Below, piece after piece: positions 1 through 7,341 of a stretch of DNA of 64,000 bases. Position 1 is the first letter of the stretch. Every line of letters starts with the position of its first letter. The position numbers and the translations under genes are program-made. A model generated the notes under the pieces. That model was not told the DNA's origin, ran no database searches, and worked only from the letters and a program-made list of their open reading frames with translations. The stretch is from Paenibacillus tianjinensis (GTDB lineage Bacteria > Bacillota > Bacilli > Paenibacillales > Paenibacillaceae), in NCBI RefSeq assembly GCF_017086365.1, contig NZ_CP070969.1:2480001-2544000 (forward strand). Reading direction: 5' to 3'.

Positions 1-447
1 GCACAGAATATTATTGCCGAACGGTGCCGGATTACAGGTACGGTCCGGGCTTTTGATGAGGAGACCCGTTATTTGATCCGCCGAAGAATCGAAGAAATGG
101 CGGTTTCTGTAGCTGCGGTATACGGGGCAGAAGCGAACGTGGATTATATGATGGGGTACCCGCCGCTCGTCAATGACGAAGCAGAGTTCAACAGATTTTT
201 CCGTGTTGCTCCAGAAGCTCTTGGAGACTCCATAAATGTGATCCGGATGGAGAAGATTATGCCGGCTGAAGATTTTGCCTATTATGTCAAGGAGATTCCT
301 GGCTGCTTTATTTTTGTGGGGGCCGGCAATCCGGACAAAAATGCGGTATATCCGCATCATCACAGCAAATTCGATTTCGATGAGGATGCAATGCTGCATG
401 GTGTGAAGCTGCTGGTAGCACTGGCTGAATCCTGTCTTCATGAGTAA
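1..447 (+). CDS. M20-family amidohydrolase, C-terminal part (cut by window edge)
   Basis: The reading frame is open from the first base, so this is the 3' end of a longer gene. The 148 visible residues resemble the C-terminal part of M20D metallo-amidohydrolases (N-acyl-amino acid, N-acetyl-diaminopimelate or indole-acetyl amide hydrolases). Visible family marks are the MPAEDFAYY stretch and the late HHHSKFDFDE motif, whose histidine normally binds metal in the catalytic half. The intervening segment with DYMMGYPPLVND is typical of the lid/dimerisation part. These are cytosolic enzymes that release an acyl group from an amino acid. Substrate cannot be told from this fragment. The gene ends 80 bases before the CBS gene. 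Confidence 0.85.
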   Translation, partial: AQNIIAERCRITGTVRAFDEETRYLIRRRIEEMAVSVAAVYGAEANVDYMMGYPPLVNDEAEFNRFFRVAPEALGDSINVIRMEKIMPAEDFAYYVKEIPGCFIFVGAGNPDKNAVYPHHHSKFDFDEDAMLHGVKLLVALAESCLHE

Positions 448-483
448 TTCGTATTCTTGACGCATAAAGAGCATCGTTCGGGG

Positions 484-530
484 AGAACCTACTTCCGTAG
501 ATTACTGAGCAGACAGGAGGTTCTTTTTTG
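484..530 (+). promoter_or_regulatory. hairpin with T-run overlapping the ribosome site of the CBS gene
   Basis: AGAACCT at 484-490 can pair with AGGTTCT at 518-524, and a run of six T follows. The 3' arm covers the end of the AGGAGG site (515-520) used by the next gene. It may be a weak terminator for the amidohydrolase, a structure that masks the ribosome site, or both. The loop is long (27 bases), so the fold is uncertain. Confidence 0.35.
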
Positions 531-959
531 AAAACAGTCCAGGAAGTAATGACAACACAGCCTGCAGTAGTGACGCTGCAAGACAATATTTATGAGGTTG
601 CCGTCAAAATGAGAGATTTTGATACGGGATTCATTCCTGTAGTTGATTCAGAGACGGGTAGAAAGCTCATTGGTGTGATAACGGACCGTGACCTGGTGCT
701 TAGAGGATATGCAAACAAGCACTCAGGCTCTACCTCCGTTGAGACGGTCATGAGTAAACCGGTGACCTCGATTGCAGAGAGTGCATCTGTAGATGAAGCG
801 GCTGAAATTATGGCCTCCGGACAGATCCGCCGCCTGCCGGTAACACGTGATAACAAACTGATCGGTATCGTATCGCTTGGCGATCTGGCCGTGAAGCGTA
901 TCTTCGCAGATGAAGCGGGAGAAGCGCTGAGCGAAATTTCGCAACAACAGCTGCATTGA
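528..959 (+). CDS. CBS-domain pair protein
   Basis: This 143-residue protein consists almost only of two CBS motifs: residues 1-60 (VQEVMTTQPAVV, then IGVITDRDLVLRG) and 75-130 (VMSKPVTSI, then IGIVSLGDLAVK). Stand-alone CBS pairs bind adenine nucleotides or related ligands and sense energy state or act on a partner protein; B. subtilis YhcV is similar in size and plan. The start is TTG at 528, supported by AGGAGG at 515-520 with 7 bases between. A strong terminator follows, so the gene is probably its own unit or the end of one. The ligand and partner are unknown. Confidence 0.88.
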   Translation: MKTVQEVMTTQPAVVTLQDNIYEVAVKMRDFDTGFIPVVDSETGRKLIGVITDRDLVLRGYANKHSGSTSVETVMSKPVTSIAESASVDEAAEIMASGQIRRLPVTRDNKLIGIVSLGDLAVKRIFADEAGEALSEISQQQLH

Positions 960-973
960 ATAAGCAAACAGGG

Positions 974-1010
974 AAGCTCATGTCCGCATTCGTGCGGAGG
1001 TGGGCTTTTT
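974..1010 (+). terminator. intrinsic terminator after the CBS gene
   Basis: A 15-pair stem with one mismatch (974-988 with 993-1007), closed by a TTCG tetraloop, is followed by a T-run to 1010. Confidence 0.9.
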
Positions 1011-1080
1011 CCTGCTTTATTCTGACTGGAAATCATACAGATCTGACAGCTTGTAATGTTAAAAGACAGGAGGGGACCCT

Positions 1081-2778
1081 ATGACTGGGACAGGGTCATG
1101 CATTATCCGCAAAGACAAAACAATCCTGCTGGAATGCGGCCATCCGGAATTTGAAGCGGCGAGAACGGCACTTGCTGATTACGCCGAGCTTGTGAAAAGT
1201 CTTCCTGCCTACCACACCTACCGGATCACACCTCTGTCGTTATGGAACGCAGCATCCGGCGGAAGGACAGCTGAAGAGATTATTGCCAGCCTCCAGGGAT
1301 TGTCCCGATGGGGGACACCGGCCGGGCTGGAGGAAGAAATCCGCAGGCTTATTTCCCGGTATGGAAGATTGGAGCTACATGCCCATGTGACGGACAACCG
1401 GCTCATGATTCTTCGCACAGATTTGCCTGCTTTGCTAGATGAGCTGGGAGAATTTCTGGTGCTTAGCGGGCTCCAGTTGAACAGATCCGGGCTCATGGAA
1501 TGTGAATGTCCTGCGGTGAATCGGGGACTGCTGAAGCAGGAACTGACCAGACTCGGATATCCTGTAATCGACATGGCAGGCTACCGGGAAGGCCAGAGAC
1601 TGAACCTTGCCTGGAAGGAAAAAGAATTCCATGAAGGTGCTTCTAAAGCAGAGGTCTTCGGGCTTCGGGATTACCAGTGGGAAGCAGTCCGCCTATTTCA
1701 TGGCAGTGGCGGCAGCGGTGTTGTTGTCCTGCCCTGCGGGGCAGGCAAGACGGTGGTCGGACTTGCCGTGCTGGAGAAGCTGCAATGCGAAACGCTGATC
1801 CTCACTTCGAGTACAACATCTGTGGGACAATGGCGGGAAGAACTGCTGCAGCGGACGAATCTGGAGGAAGAGGAAATCGGGGAATATACCGGTGAACGCA
1901 GGGAAGTGCGGCCTGTCACACTAGCTACTTATCAGATGCTGACACACCGGAGCTCTAAGGGCGGTCCGTTTGTTCATATGAACCTGTTCAAGGAGCGTAA
2001 CTGGGGGCTGATCATCTATGATGAGGTGCATTTGCTCCCGGCTCCGGTGTTCCGGGCTACCGCTGACATCCAGGCGACACGCCGCCTGGGGCTGACTGCA
2101 ACTCTCGTCAGGGAAGATGGCCGTGAGGGAGATGTCTTCTCCCTGATTGGCCCCCGATGCTACGATCTTCCGTGGAAGTCGCTGGAGCAGCAGGGATGGA
2201 TTGCGGCTGTGGAATGTGTAGAGGTCATTGTGCCGATGGAGCCTGCCCTAAGGAGCCGTTATATTTATGCCGGAGGGAAAGAGCAGTTCAGGCTTGCTGC
2301 AGGGAATCCGGCTAAGGCTGAAGAGGCGGAGAAGATTATAGCCGCGCATTCCGGAGCGGCAGTGCTCGTTATCGGCCAATACCTGGATCAGTTAGAGGCT
2401 GTAGCGGACTTCCTGGATGCCCCTTTGATAACCGGTAAAACGCCGCAGCGGGAACGTAATAAGCTGTATGCGGCATTTAATGAGGGGAGCCTCAAGGTTC
2501 TGGTGGTGTCTAAGGTTGCTAATTTTGCCGTGAATCTGCCGGATGCCTCGGTGGCAATAGAGGTTTCGGGCGCTTACGGCTCGCGGCAGGAAGAGGCTCA
2601 GCGGCTGGGCAGAATCCTGCGCCCTAAACCGGGTGAGAACAAGGCGTATTTCTACACACTTGTAACCGGTGACAGCCGGGAACAGGAATTTGCTATGCGG
2701 CGCAGGCTGTTTCTGACCGAGCAGGGGTATGAATATGCCATTAGAGCGGGAGACCAGCAGAAGGAGGCGGTACTATGA
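1081..2778 (+). CDS. bacterial XPB-type DNA helicase
   Basis: This 565-residue superfamily 2 helicase matches bacterial XPB/Ssl2 proteins. The N-terminal third (about 1-190) is the region that in XPB-like proteins holds damage-recognition folds. The Walker A is PCGAGKT near residue 217, the DExH box is YDEVHLLP near 312, motif III is LTATLVRED near 340 and includes the RED element typical of XPB, and motif VI is QRLGRILRPK near 506. XPB-type helicases unwind 3'-5' using ATP and are linked to repair. AGGAGGGG at 1068-1075 supports ATG 1081. The last four bases overlap the next gene, and the pair is likely translated together. Its precise cellular role in Firmicutes is not established. Confidence 0.88.
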   Translation: MTGTGSCIIRKDKTILLECGHPEFEAARTALADYAELVKSLPAYHTYRITPLSLWNAASGGRTAEEIIASLQGLSRWGTPAGLEEEIRRLISRYGRLELHAHVTDNRLMILRTDLPALLDELGEFLVLSGLQLNRSGLMECECPAVNRGLLKQELTRLGYPVIDMAGYREGQRLNLAWKEKEFHEGASKAEVFGLRDYQWEAVRLFHGSGGSGVVVLPCGAGKTVVGLAVLEKLQCETLILTSSTTSVGQWREELLQRTNLEEEEIGEYTGERREVRPVTLATYQMLTHRSSKGGPFVHMNLFKERNWGLIIYDEVHLLPAPVFRATADIQATRRLGLTATLVREDGREGDVFSLIGPRCYDLPWKSLEQQGWIAAVECVEVIVPMEPALRSRYIYAGGKEQFRLAAGNPAKAEEAEKIIAAHSGAAVLVIGQYLDQLEAVADFLDAPLITGKTPQRERNKLYAAFNEGSLKVLVVSKVANFAVNLPDASVAIEVSGAYGSRQEEAQRLGRILRPKPGENKAYFYTLVTGDSREQEFAMRRRLFLTEQGYEYAIRAGDQQKEAVL

Positions 2779-4691
2779 TGACCCCGAGTCCGCCGGCACA
2801 GGAAGTCCTGAAGCGGATCTGTGCGGCCTATGCCGCCCGGCCCTTTGCGGCGGAGAAGCTGGAGCGGCATAGGCCTGAGGCGCTGTGCCGCGCCGAACTG
2901 CAGCTGGCCATGATGGAGCTGCGCCAGGCAGGGCTGGTTGAGCTGCGGCAGAAAATCTGGGGGGAGCAGTTCTATCAAATCCCCCCACAAGAGTTGGCAG
3001 CTATTCAATGGTGCTGCTTCCCTTATACGCCCAAGCCGTTATCTGCAGAAGCGGTAACGGTGGAGTGTCCGGCGGATGCAGGCCTGGCCGGGCAGCTGTT
3101 CCAGGCGCTGGTCTTCACAGCACAGCAAGGGCTTCCTCTGACTGCTAAGGGGAGCATCCACAAAAAACAAGCCAGCCGTTTGGCTGCACTGCTGCCGGTA
3201 CAGGATAAGCATCTGCGCGGGCTGTTTCCTCCAGCTGCTGATAGTGAAACGTGTCCGCTCGCGGTTACAGTAATGGTAGATCTGATGCTGGTTCTGGGCT
3301 TGATAGAACGCCGAGAATCAGCTTATTTTCCTGACATGGAGAAGCTTGAGAGCTGGCTTGGGCTCAGTGAGCCGCAAATGACAAGTGTTTTGTATAACGT
3401 GATACTAAACCGTTATGGAATAGACGGGCCTGCACCACAGCATTTCAGATATGTTATCTCTTCCCCGGCTTTCGCTAAGGGCAATTGGTATCCCTTGGGT
3501 GATGTTCTGGAATGGATGTCCCAGGTTCGGCTTACGGCTGAGCAGCCATTAGAAGCTCTCCAATCGGCATGTCTGGCTTGGCTGGGTATGCTGGCCGGAT
3601 TTGGCTGGTGTGAGCTGGGGTATACAGAAGGTGGGGCATGCTGCTTCCGCTGGACAGAGCATAAACCGCTGCTGGTTACGGGTAAGATGTTGGATTCTGA
3701 CCCTAAAAATCTGTCCAGCATCTTCGGGGAAAGTGAAGGGCAACCAGTAAGCGGCGATGAAGGCCAGTTTATTGTCCAGCCGGATTTCGAGGTGCTGGTT
3801 CCTCCTGACGTGGATTACCGTCTCCGCTGGGGGCTTGCTTGCTGTTCAGAGCTGCTCTACGTAGATGAGCTATGGAGCTTCAAGCTAAGCCGGATGAAGC
3901 TGGAGGAGGCTGCTGAACGGGGGCAGACGCCAGAAGCGGTCATCGGCTGGCTGGCTTCCCATGCCAGAGGAGGATTGCCGGCCCAGGTAGAAATGTCTTT
4001 GAGGCAATGGGCCAGAAGCATCGGCCGGACGGCCTGGTCCGAAGTGATTCTGCTGGCTTGCCGGAGCGAAGCGGACGCTGCTGACATCGCCGCCCATCCC
4101 CGGCTGCAGGGTAGCCTATCGCGGGTGGGACCGCTTCATTTCATCGTACAGCATGACAGCACTGAGCTGGTCCGCAAAGAACTGTCGGCCGCCGGACTGG
4201 CCCCGCCGAGAATCATCGGCGGTCGTGAAAGGGAGGTCCCACCGCAAAAGATGGTTTACTTTATGGACAATAAAGTTCCGGTAACTGGCATTTATACGCT
4301 TCCTGTACAGGAAGCGCAAACGGGCTTACTGGGTGGAGGGGCCGTTCTGCAGCCTCTTCCGCTTCCATCATCAGATACGGAGAGGCTTATCCTGCCCGGT
4401 GAAGACACAGTACCGCAAATGTGGCTCCGGGAATGGCGGGAGTATCATATTACTACAGCTCAAAAGGTGATGGAACAGGCTCTGGTATGGGGAATCAAGG
4501 TCCGTTTGTCTTTGGAGGGACAAATCTGCGATTTTATCCCCGAGCAGCTCCGGGGTAATCCCTGGAGGGTGACCGGAGGCCTGCTGCCTGCCGGCACAGA
4601 AGAGCGTGAAGATGCGGAGCTGGCTGCCGGGGACTGGAAAGAGATGAAGCTGCTGATTCCGCAGAAGCGGAGAAATTCCTCTTCTGCTTAA
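2775..4691 (+). CDS. Helicase_C_3-type helicase-associated protein
   Basis: This 638-residue protein has no Walker A or B motif of its own. Around residue 331 it carries FIVQPDFEVLVPPD, followed by an LSRMKLEEAAERGQ segment and a leucine-proline-rich helix region. This is the pattern of the Helicase_C_3 (XPB/Ssl2-like C-terminal) family. The N-terminal half looks helical and winged-helix-like. The start overlaps the XPB stop in an ATGATG context, with AAGGAGG at 2761-2767. Similar proteins sit beside XPB in mycobacteria (Rv0861c/Rv0862c), so a complex or shared function is a reasonable inference. No catalytic activity can be read from the sequence. Confidence 0.75.
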   Translation: MMTPSPPAQEVLKRICAAYAARPFAAEKLERHRPEALCRAELQLAMMELRQAGLVELRQKIWGEQFYQIPPQELAAIQWCCFPYTPKPLSAEAVTVECPADAGLAGQLFQALVFTAQQGLPLTAKGSIHKKQASRLAALLPVQDKHLRGLFPPAADSETCPLAVTVMVDLMLVLGLIERRESAYFPDMEKLESWLGLSEPQMTSVLYNVILNRYGIDGPAPQHFRYVISSPAFAKGNWYPLGDVLEWMSQVRLTAEQPLEALQSACLAWLGMLAGFGWCELGYTEGGACCFRWTEHKPLLVTGKMLDSDPKNLSSIFGESEGQPVSGDEGQFIVQPDFEVLVPPDVDYRLRWGLACCSELLYVDELWSFKLSRMKLEEAAERGQTPEAVIGWLASHARGGLPAQVEMSLRQWARSIGRTAWSEVILLACRSEADAADIAAHPRLQGSLSRVGPLHFIVQHDSTELVRKELSAAGLAPPRIIGGREREVPPQKMVYFMDNKVPVTGIYTLPVQEAQTGLLGGGAVLQPLPLPSSDTERLILPGEDTVPQMWLREWREYHITTAQKVMEQALVWGIKVRLSLEGQICDFIPEQLRGNPWRVTGGLLPAGTEEREDAELAAGDWKEMKLLIPQKRRNSSSA

Positions 4692-4702
4692 GCAACTGGT
4701 TA

Positions 4703-4711
4703 TGGTATGAT
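4703..4711 (+). promoter_or_regulatory. candidate extended -10 promoter for ylbF-ylbG
   Basis: TGgTATGAT lies just after the helicase-partner stop and about 54 bases before the ylbF start. No clear -35 is visible, which is tolerated by extended -10 promoters. Confidence 0.4.
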
Positions 4712-4764
4712 AAGGTAGTCTACGATTTCCTGTAGAACATTAACACAGAAAAGAGTTGAAGTTC

Positions 4765-5202
4765 ATGAGCGTAGCGGAATTAAATACGGTCGATATGGCC
4801 GAAGTGCTGACATACGCCTATGAATTAGGCGATATGATTAACCAATCCGCCGAAGTGTCGGATTATTTATACTGGAAAGGGCGGGTTGACGCCAATCCCG
4901 AAATCCAGGCCATAGTCAAACGGCTTCAGAATAAGAAAGAGCTGTTTGAAGAGACACAGCGGTTTGGACATTTTCATCCGAACTATCATTCGGCCAAGGA
5001 TGAAGTGACGGCTGTAGAGAAGGAGCTTGAGCAGTTCGAGGAGGTTGTCCGCTTCAAGCAGGCGGAGGCGACGCTGGATGATATTCTACATTCCATGTCT
5101 GAAGCAATCGCGTTCTCGGTATCGGACAGCATCAAGGTTCCAAGCAATGACCCGTCGCCGAAGGGCGGATGCGGCAGCGGAGGCAAATGCTCTTGCGGAT
5201 AA
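4765..5202 (+). CDS. ylbF: YlbF family protein (RicF-like)
   Basis: This 145-residue helical protein has an acidic coiled segment and ends in a cysteine-rich tail, with cysteines at 136, 142 and 144 in GGCGSGGKCSCG. In B. subtilis YlbF (RicF) forms a complex with YmcA (RicA) and YaaT (RicT). The complex carries iron-sulfur clusters and promotes RNase Y-dependent mRNA maturation, competence, biofilm formation and sporulation. The tail cysteines are likely cluster ligands. I chose ATG 4765 because the upstream in-frame TTG at 4756 has poor spacing to GAAAAGAG; the N-terminus MSVAELNTVD then looks natural. ylbG follows, as in Bacillus. Confidence 0.9.
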   Translation: MSVAELNTVDMAEVLTYAYELGDMINQSAEVSDYLYWKGRVDANPEIQAIVKRLQNKKELFEETQRFGHFHPNYHSAKDEVTAVEKELEQFEEVVRFKQAEATLDDILHSMSEAIAFSVSDSIKVPSNDPSPKGGCGSGGKCSCG

Positions 5203-5243
5203 GCTGCCTCTAAGAGGGAGAGAAGGAAAGGGCGGATGAGCTT

Positions 5244-5507
5244 ATGTTTGCGGAACGGACAGGATATATTGTTTGGGTTAGTGATGTCAAAGCGGCACGC
5301 AACCTGGAGAAATACGGGACACTGCATTATGTATCCCGGAAAATGCATTACGCCGTAATGTATGTGAATGCGGAACGCGCCGAGGAAGTCATGAAGACCG
5401 TCCGCAGACTCTCATATGTGCGTAAGATTGAAAGATCATACCGAAATGAATTGAAGACGGAATACACCAGCAACGGACCGGACAAGACCCGTTACTATGG
5501 ATTGTAG
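5244..5507 (+). CDS. ylbG: YlbG family small protein (DUF2129)
   Basis: This 87-residue protein begins FAERTGYIVWVSDVKAARNL and has the YVSRKMHYAVMYVN core of the YlbG family, a conserved Firmicute protein of unknown function. It follows ylbF by 41 bases, the same order as in B. subtilis, so the two are probably cotranscribed. GAAAGGGCGG at 5226-5235 precedes ATG 5244. It has no signal peptide or membrane segment. A clear terminator follows. The rest of the gap from 5561 to 5705 is AT-rich and shows nothing I can name. Confidence 0.88.
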   Translation: MFAERTGYIVWVSDVKAARNLEKYGTLHYVSRKMHYAVMYVNAERAEEVMKTVRRLSYVRKIERSYRNELKTEYTSNGPDKTRYYGL

Positions 5508-5532
5508 GATGTGCTGATAGATCATTCAGATG

Positions 5533-5560
5533 CAGGCGCCCACTGGTGCCTGTTTTTTTT
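5533..5560 (+). terminator. intrinsic terminator after ylbG
   Basis: CAGGCGCC (5533-5540) pairs with GGTGCCTG (5545-5552) around CACT, and eight T follow. Confidence 0.9.
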
Positions 5561-5705
5561 GTTTCATGTGTGAATAATGTGTTAGGTTTGGTGTTGGAAG
5601 TCCGTGAAAGAGTATACGTTATATTGATTATGTGACTATTGAGTAATTATAGATAACACATACTCCGAATATAATAAAATAAAAATGAATTCCATGTAAT
5701 TTAAA

Positions 5706-5734
5706 TTGACATTTGTATAACCCTGTCATACTAT
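5706..5734 (+). promoter_or_regulatory. sigma-A promoter of the eut operon
   Basis: TTGACA at 5706-5711 and TACTAT at 5729-5734 are separated by exactly 17 bases. The start of transcription would be near 5741, just upstream of the hairpin leader. Confidence 0.8.
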
Positions 5735-5751
5735 GATCGAAGATAGCAGAC

Positions 5752-5836
5752 AATCCAATATGATTTAAGCACAGACGCTTCTTAGGCATGCATCGAGAAA
5801 AAAATGCAGGGCTTTCGGCGTCTTTTTTCTTTTTTT
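5752..5836 (+). promoter_or_regulatory. eut leader: two six-base-loop hairpins competing with a terminator
   Basis: AATC-CAATAT-GATT (5752-5765) and AAGC-ACAGAC-GCTT (5767-5780) form two adjacent four-pair hairpins, each with a six-base loop. AGACGC (5773-5778) can instead pair with GCGTCT (5818-5823), which leads into a long T-rich run, so the second hairpin and the terminator exclude each other. In known Firmicute eut loci, ANTAR regulators such as EutV bind paired hexaloop hairpins with A at loop position 1 and G at position 4. The second loop (ACAGAC) fits that rule; the first does not. No eutVW gene lies in the window. Confidence 0.5.
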
Positions 5837-5880
5837 GAACTTCTCAGGAGGGGGCGGTAAGTACGGATACAGTCTGCTCG

Positions 5881-7323
5881 ATGATAAGTGTCGGGATTGA
5901 TATTGGAACCAGCACAACAAAATGCATTTTCAGCAGGCTGGAAATTGAACGTTGTTATGGAGCCTCAGTGCTTCCGCAGTTCAAGATTACCGGGCGGAAG
6001 GTGATATATGAAAGCCCCATGTACAGCACGCCCCTCCTCAGTGACGTGGATATCGACCACCTTGCACTCCATGCCATCCTGGCTGGGGAGTATGAGAGAG
6101 CCGGATTACAGCCGGAAGATGTGGATACCGGGGCCGTAATTATTACAGGTGAGACTGCTGTGAAGCATAATGCGGATCAGATTGTACACTATCTGGCCCG
6201 ATTTGCCGGTAAATTTGTCGTGGCTCAGGCTGGGGGCGATTTGGAGGCTGTGCTGGCAGGTAAAGGATCGGGGGCGGAGGCACGTTCACTGGAGATTGCA
6301 GGCCAGGTCGTAAACATCGATATCGGAGGCGGAACAGCGAACTGCGCATTTTTTGCCGGCGGAAGCTGCGCGCGTACTATCAATTTTCATGTTGGCGGAC
6401 GTTTGATCAGACTAGACTCACAGGGAAAGGTGCTAAAACTGTTCCCGGTCATTGCGGAGTGGATGAGTAGGGAGGGCTACGGGCTGGAGGAAGGGGATCT
6501 TGCAGACTTGGAGCAGCTTAGGGAGATTACCGGCAAATGGAGTGACATGCTGCTGGATACTATCTTGAATCCGCGTGATCCCAAAGTTTGTCCTCTTGTT
6601 TATGGCCAGCCTGAAGAAATAACGGGCACAGCAGAACCTGTGTCTGAGCTGTGGGTCTCTGGGGGCGTGGGTCTGCTGCTGGAGCATCCCGGTACACGCA
6701 GCCTGGCGGAAGCCGTACGATTTGGCGACATTGGCCCGCTGCTGGCTGAATCCCTGGTCAAGGCCGCGGCGAACTACTCCATTAAGCTGAGAACCACACC
6801 GGAGGCGCAGCGGGCGACCGTAATCGGCGCTGGAGTCCATACAACGTCACTTAGCGGCTCGACTGTATTTGTAGACAGCGGACTGTTGCCGCTGCGGAAT
6901 ATTCCGGTGGTAAAGTTGAGCCTGCCGGAACAAGCGGAGGGAGACCTGGCCGGGCTGGCTGCTGCAGTGGAGAATGCATTTGCGGAAGGGAAACGGAGAT
7001 TTGGCACAGGTGTTCCCGCAGATTTGCACTTTGCTGTATCTATTCCGGGTTGCATACCCGAAACCTACCCGGTAATCCGCCGGATTGCTTCCGCCGCGGC
7101 AGAGGCTTCTCTCCGGAATGGAATGAAGGTGATCATTCTGATCTGTGAGAACGATATAGCCAAGGCAGTCGGGAATGTGATCCACTTGCTTACCCGTGGA
7201 GAACAGCGGTGCATTTGTCTTGATCAGATTGCTGTCAGACACGGTGACTATATTGACATCGGCTATCCTCTGGACGGGGACTGTATTCCGGTGGCAGTAA
7301 AAACCCTTGTTTTTCAGCCGTGA
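5881..7323 (+). CDS. eutA: ethanolamine ammonia-lyase reactivating factor EutA
   Basis: This 480-residue protein begins ISVGIDIGTSTTK, an ASKHA-type phosphate loop, and has a second glycine motif VNIDIGGGTAN near residue 145. EutA is the ATP-dependent chaperone that exchanges damaged cobalamin out of EutBC. Length agrees with enterobacterial EutA (about 467). The strong AGGAGGGGG at 5846-5854 is about 26 bases from ATG 5881. An in-frame ACG at 5863 would be better spaced and would give the few extra residues normally found before SVGID, so the true start is uncertain. It is the first gene of eutABC, permease. Confidence 0.92.
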   Translation: MISVGIDIGTSTTKCIFSRLEIERCYGASVLPQFKITGRKVIYESPMYSTPLLSDVDIDHLALHAILAGEYERAGLQPEDVDTGAVIITGETAVKHNADQIVHYLARFAGKFVVAQAGGDLEAVLAGKGSGAEARSLEIAGQVVNIDIGGGTANCAFFAGGSCARTINFHVGGRLIRLDSQGKVLKLFPVIAEWMSREGYGLEEGDLADLEQLREITGKWSDMLLDTILNPRDPKVCPLVYGQPEEITGTAEPVSELWVSGGVGLLLEHPGTRSLAEAVRFGDIGPLLAESLVKAAANYSIKLRTTPEAQRATVIGAGVHTTSLSGSTVFVDSGLLPLRNIPVVKLSLPEQAEGDLAGLAAAVENAFAEGKRRFGTGVPADLHFAVSIPGCIPETYPVIRRIASAAAEASLRNGMKVIILICENDIAKAVGNVIHLLTRGEQRCICLDQIAVRHGDYIDIGYPLDGDCIPVAVKTLVFQP

Positions 7324-7341
7324 ATAAAGGAGTTGAAAGGC

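Noticed and set aside
5561..5880. Cobalamin riboswitch before eutA
   Set aside because: No B12-box sequence or multi-helix core is seen; the leader is about 140 bases and is explained by small hairpins and a terminator.
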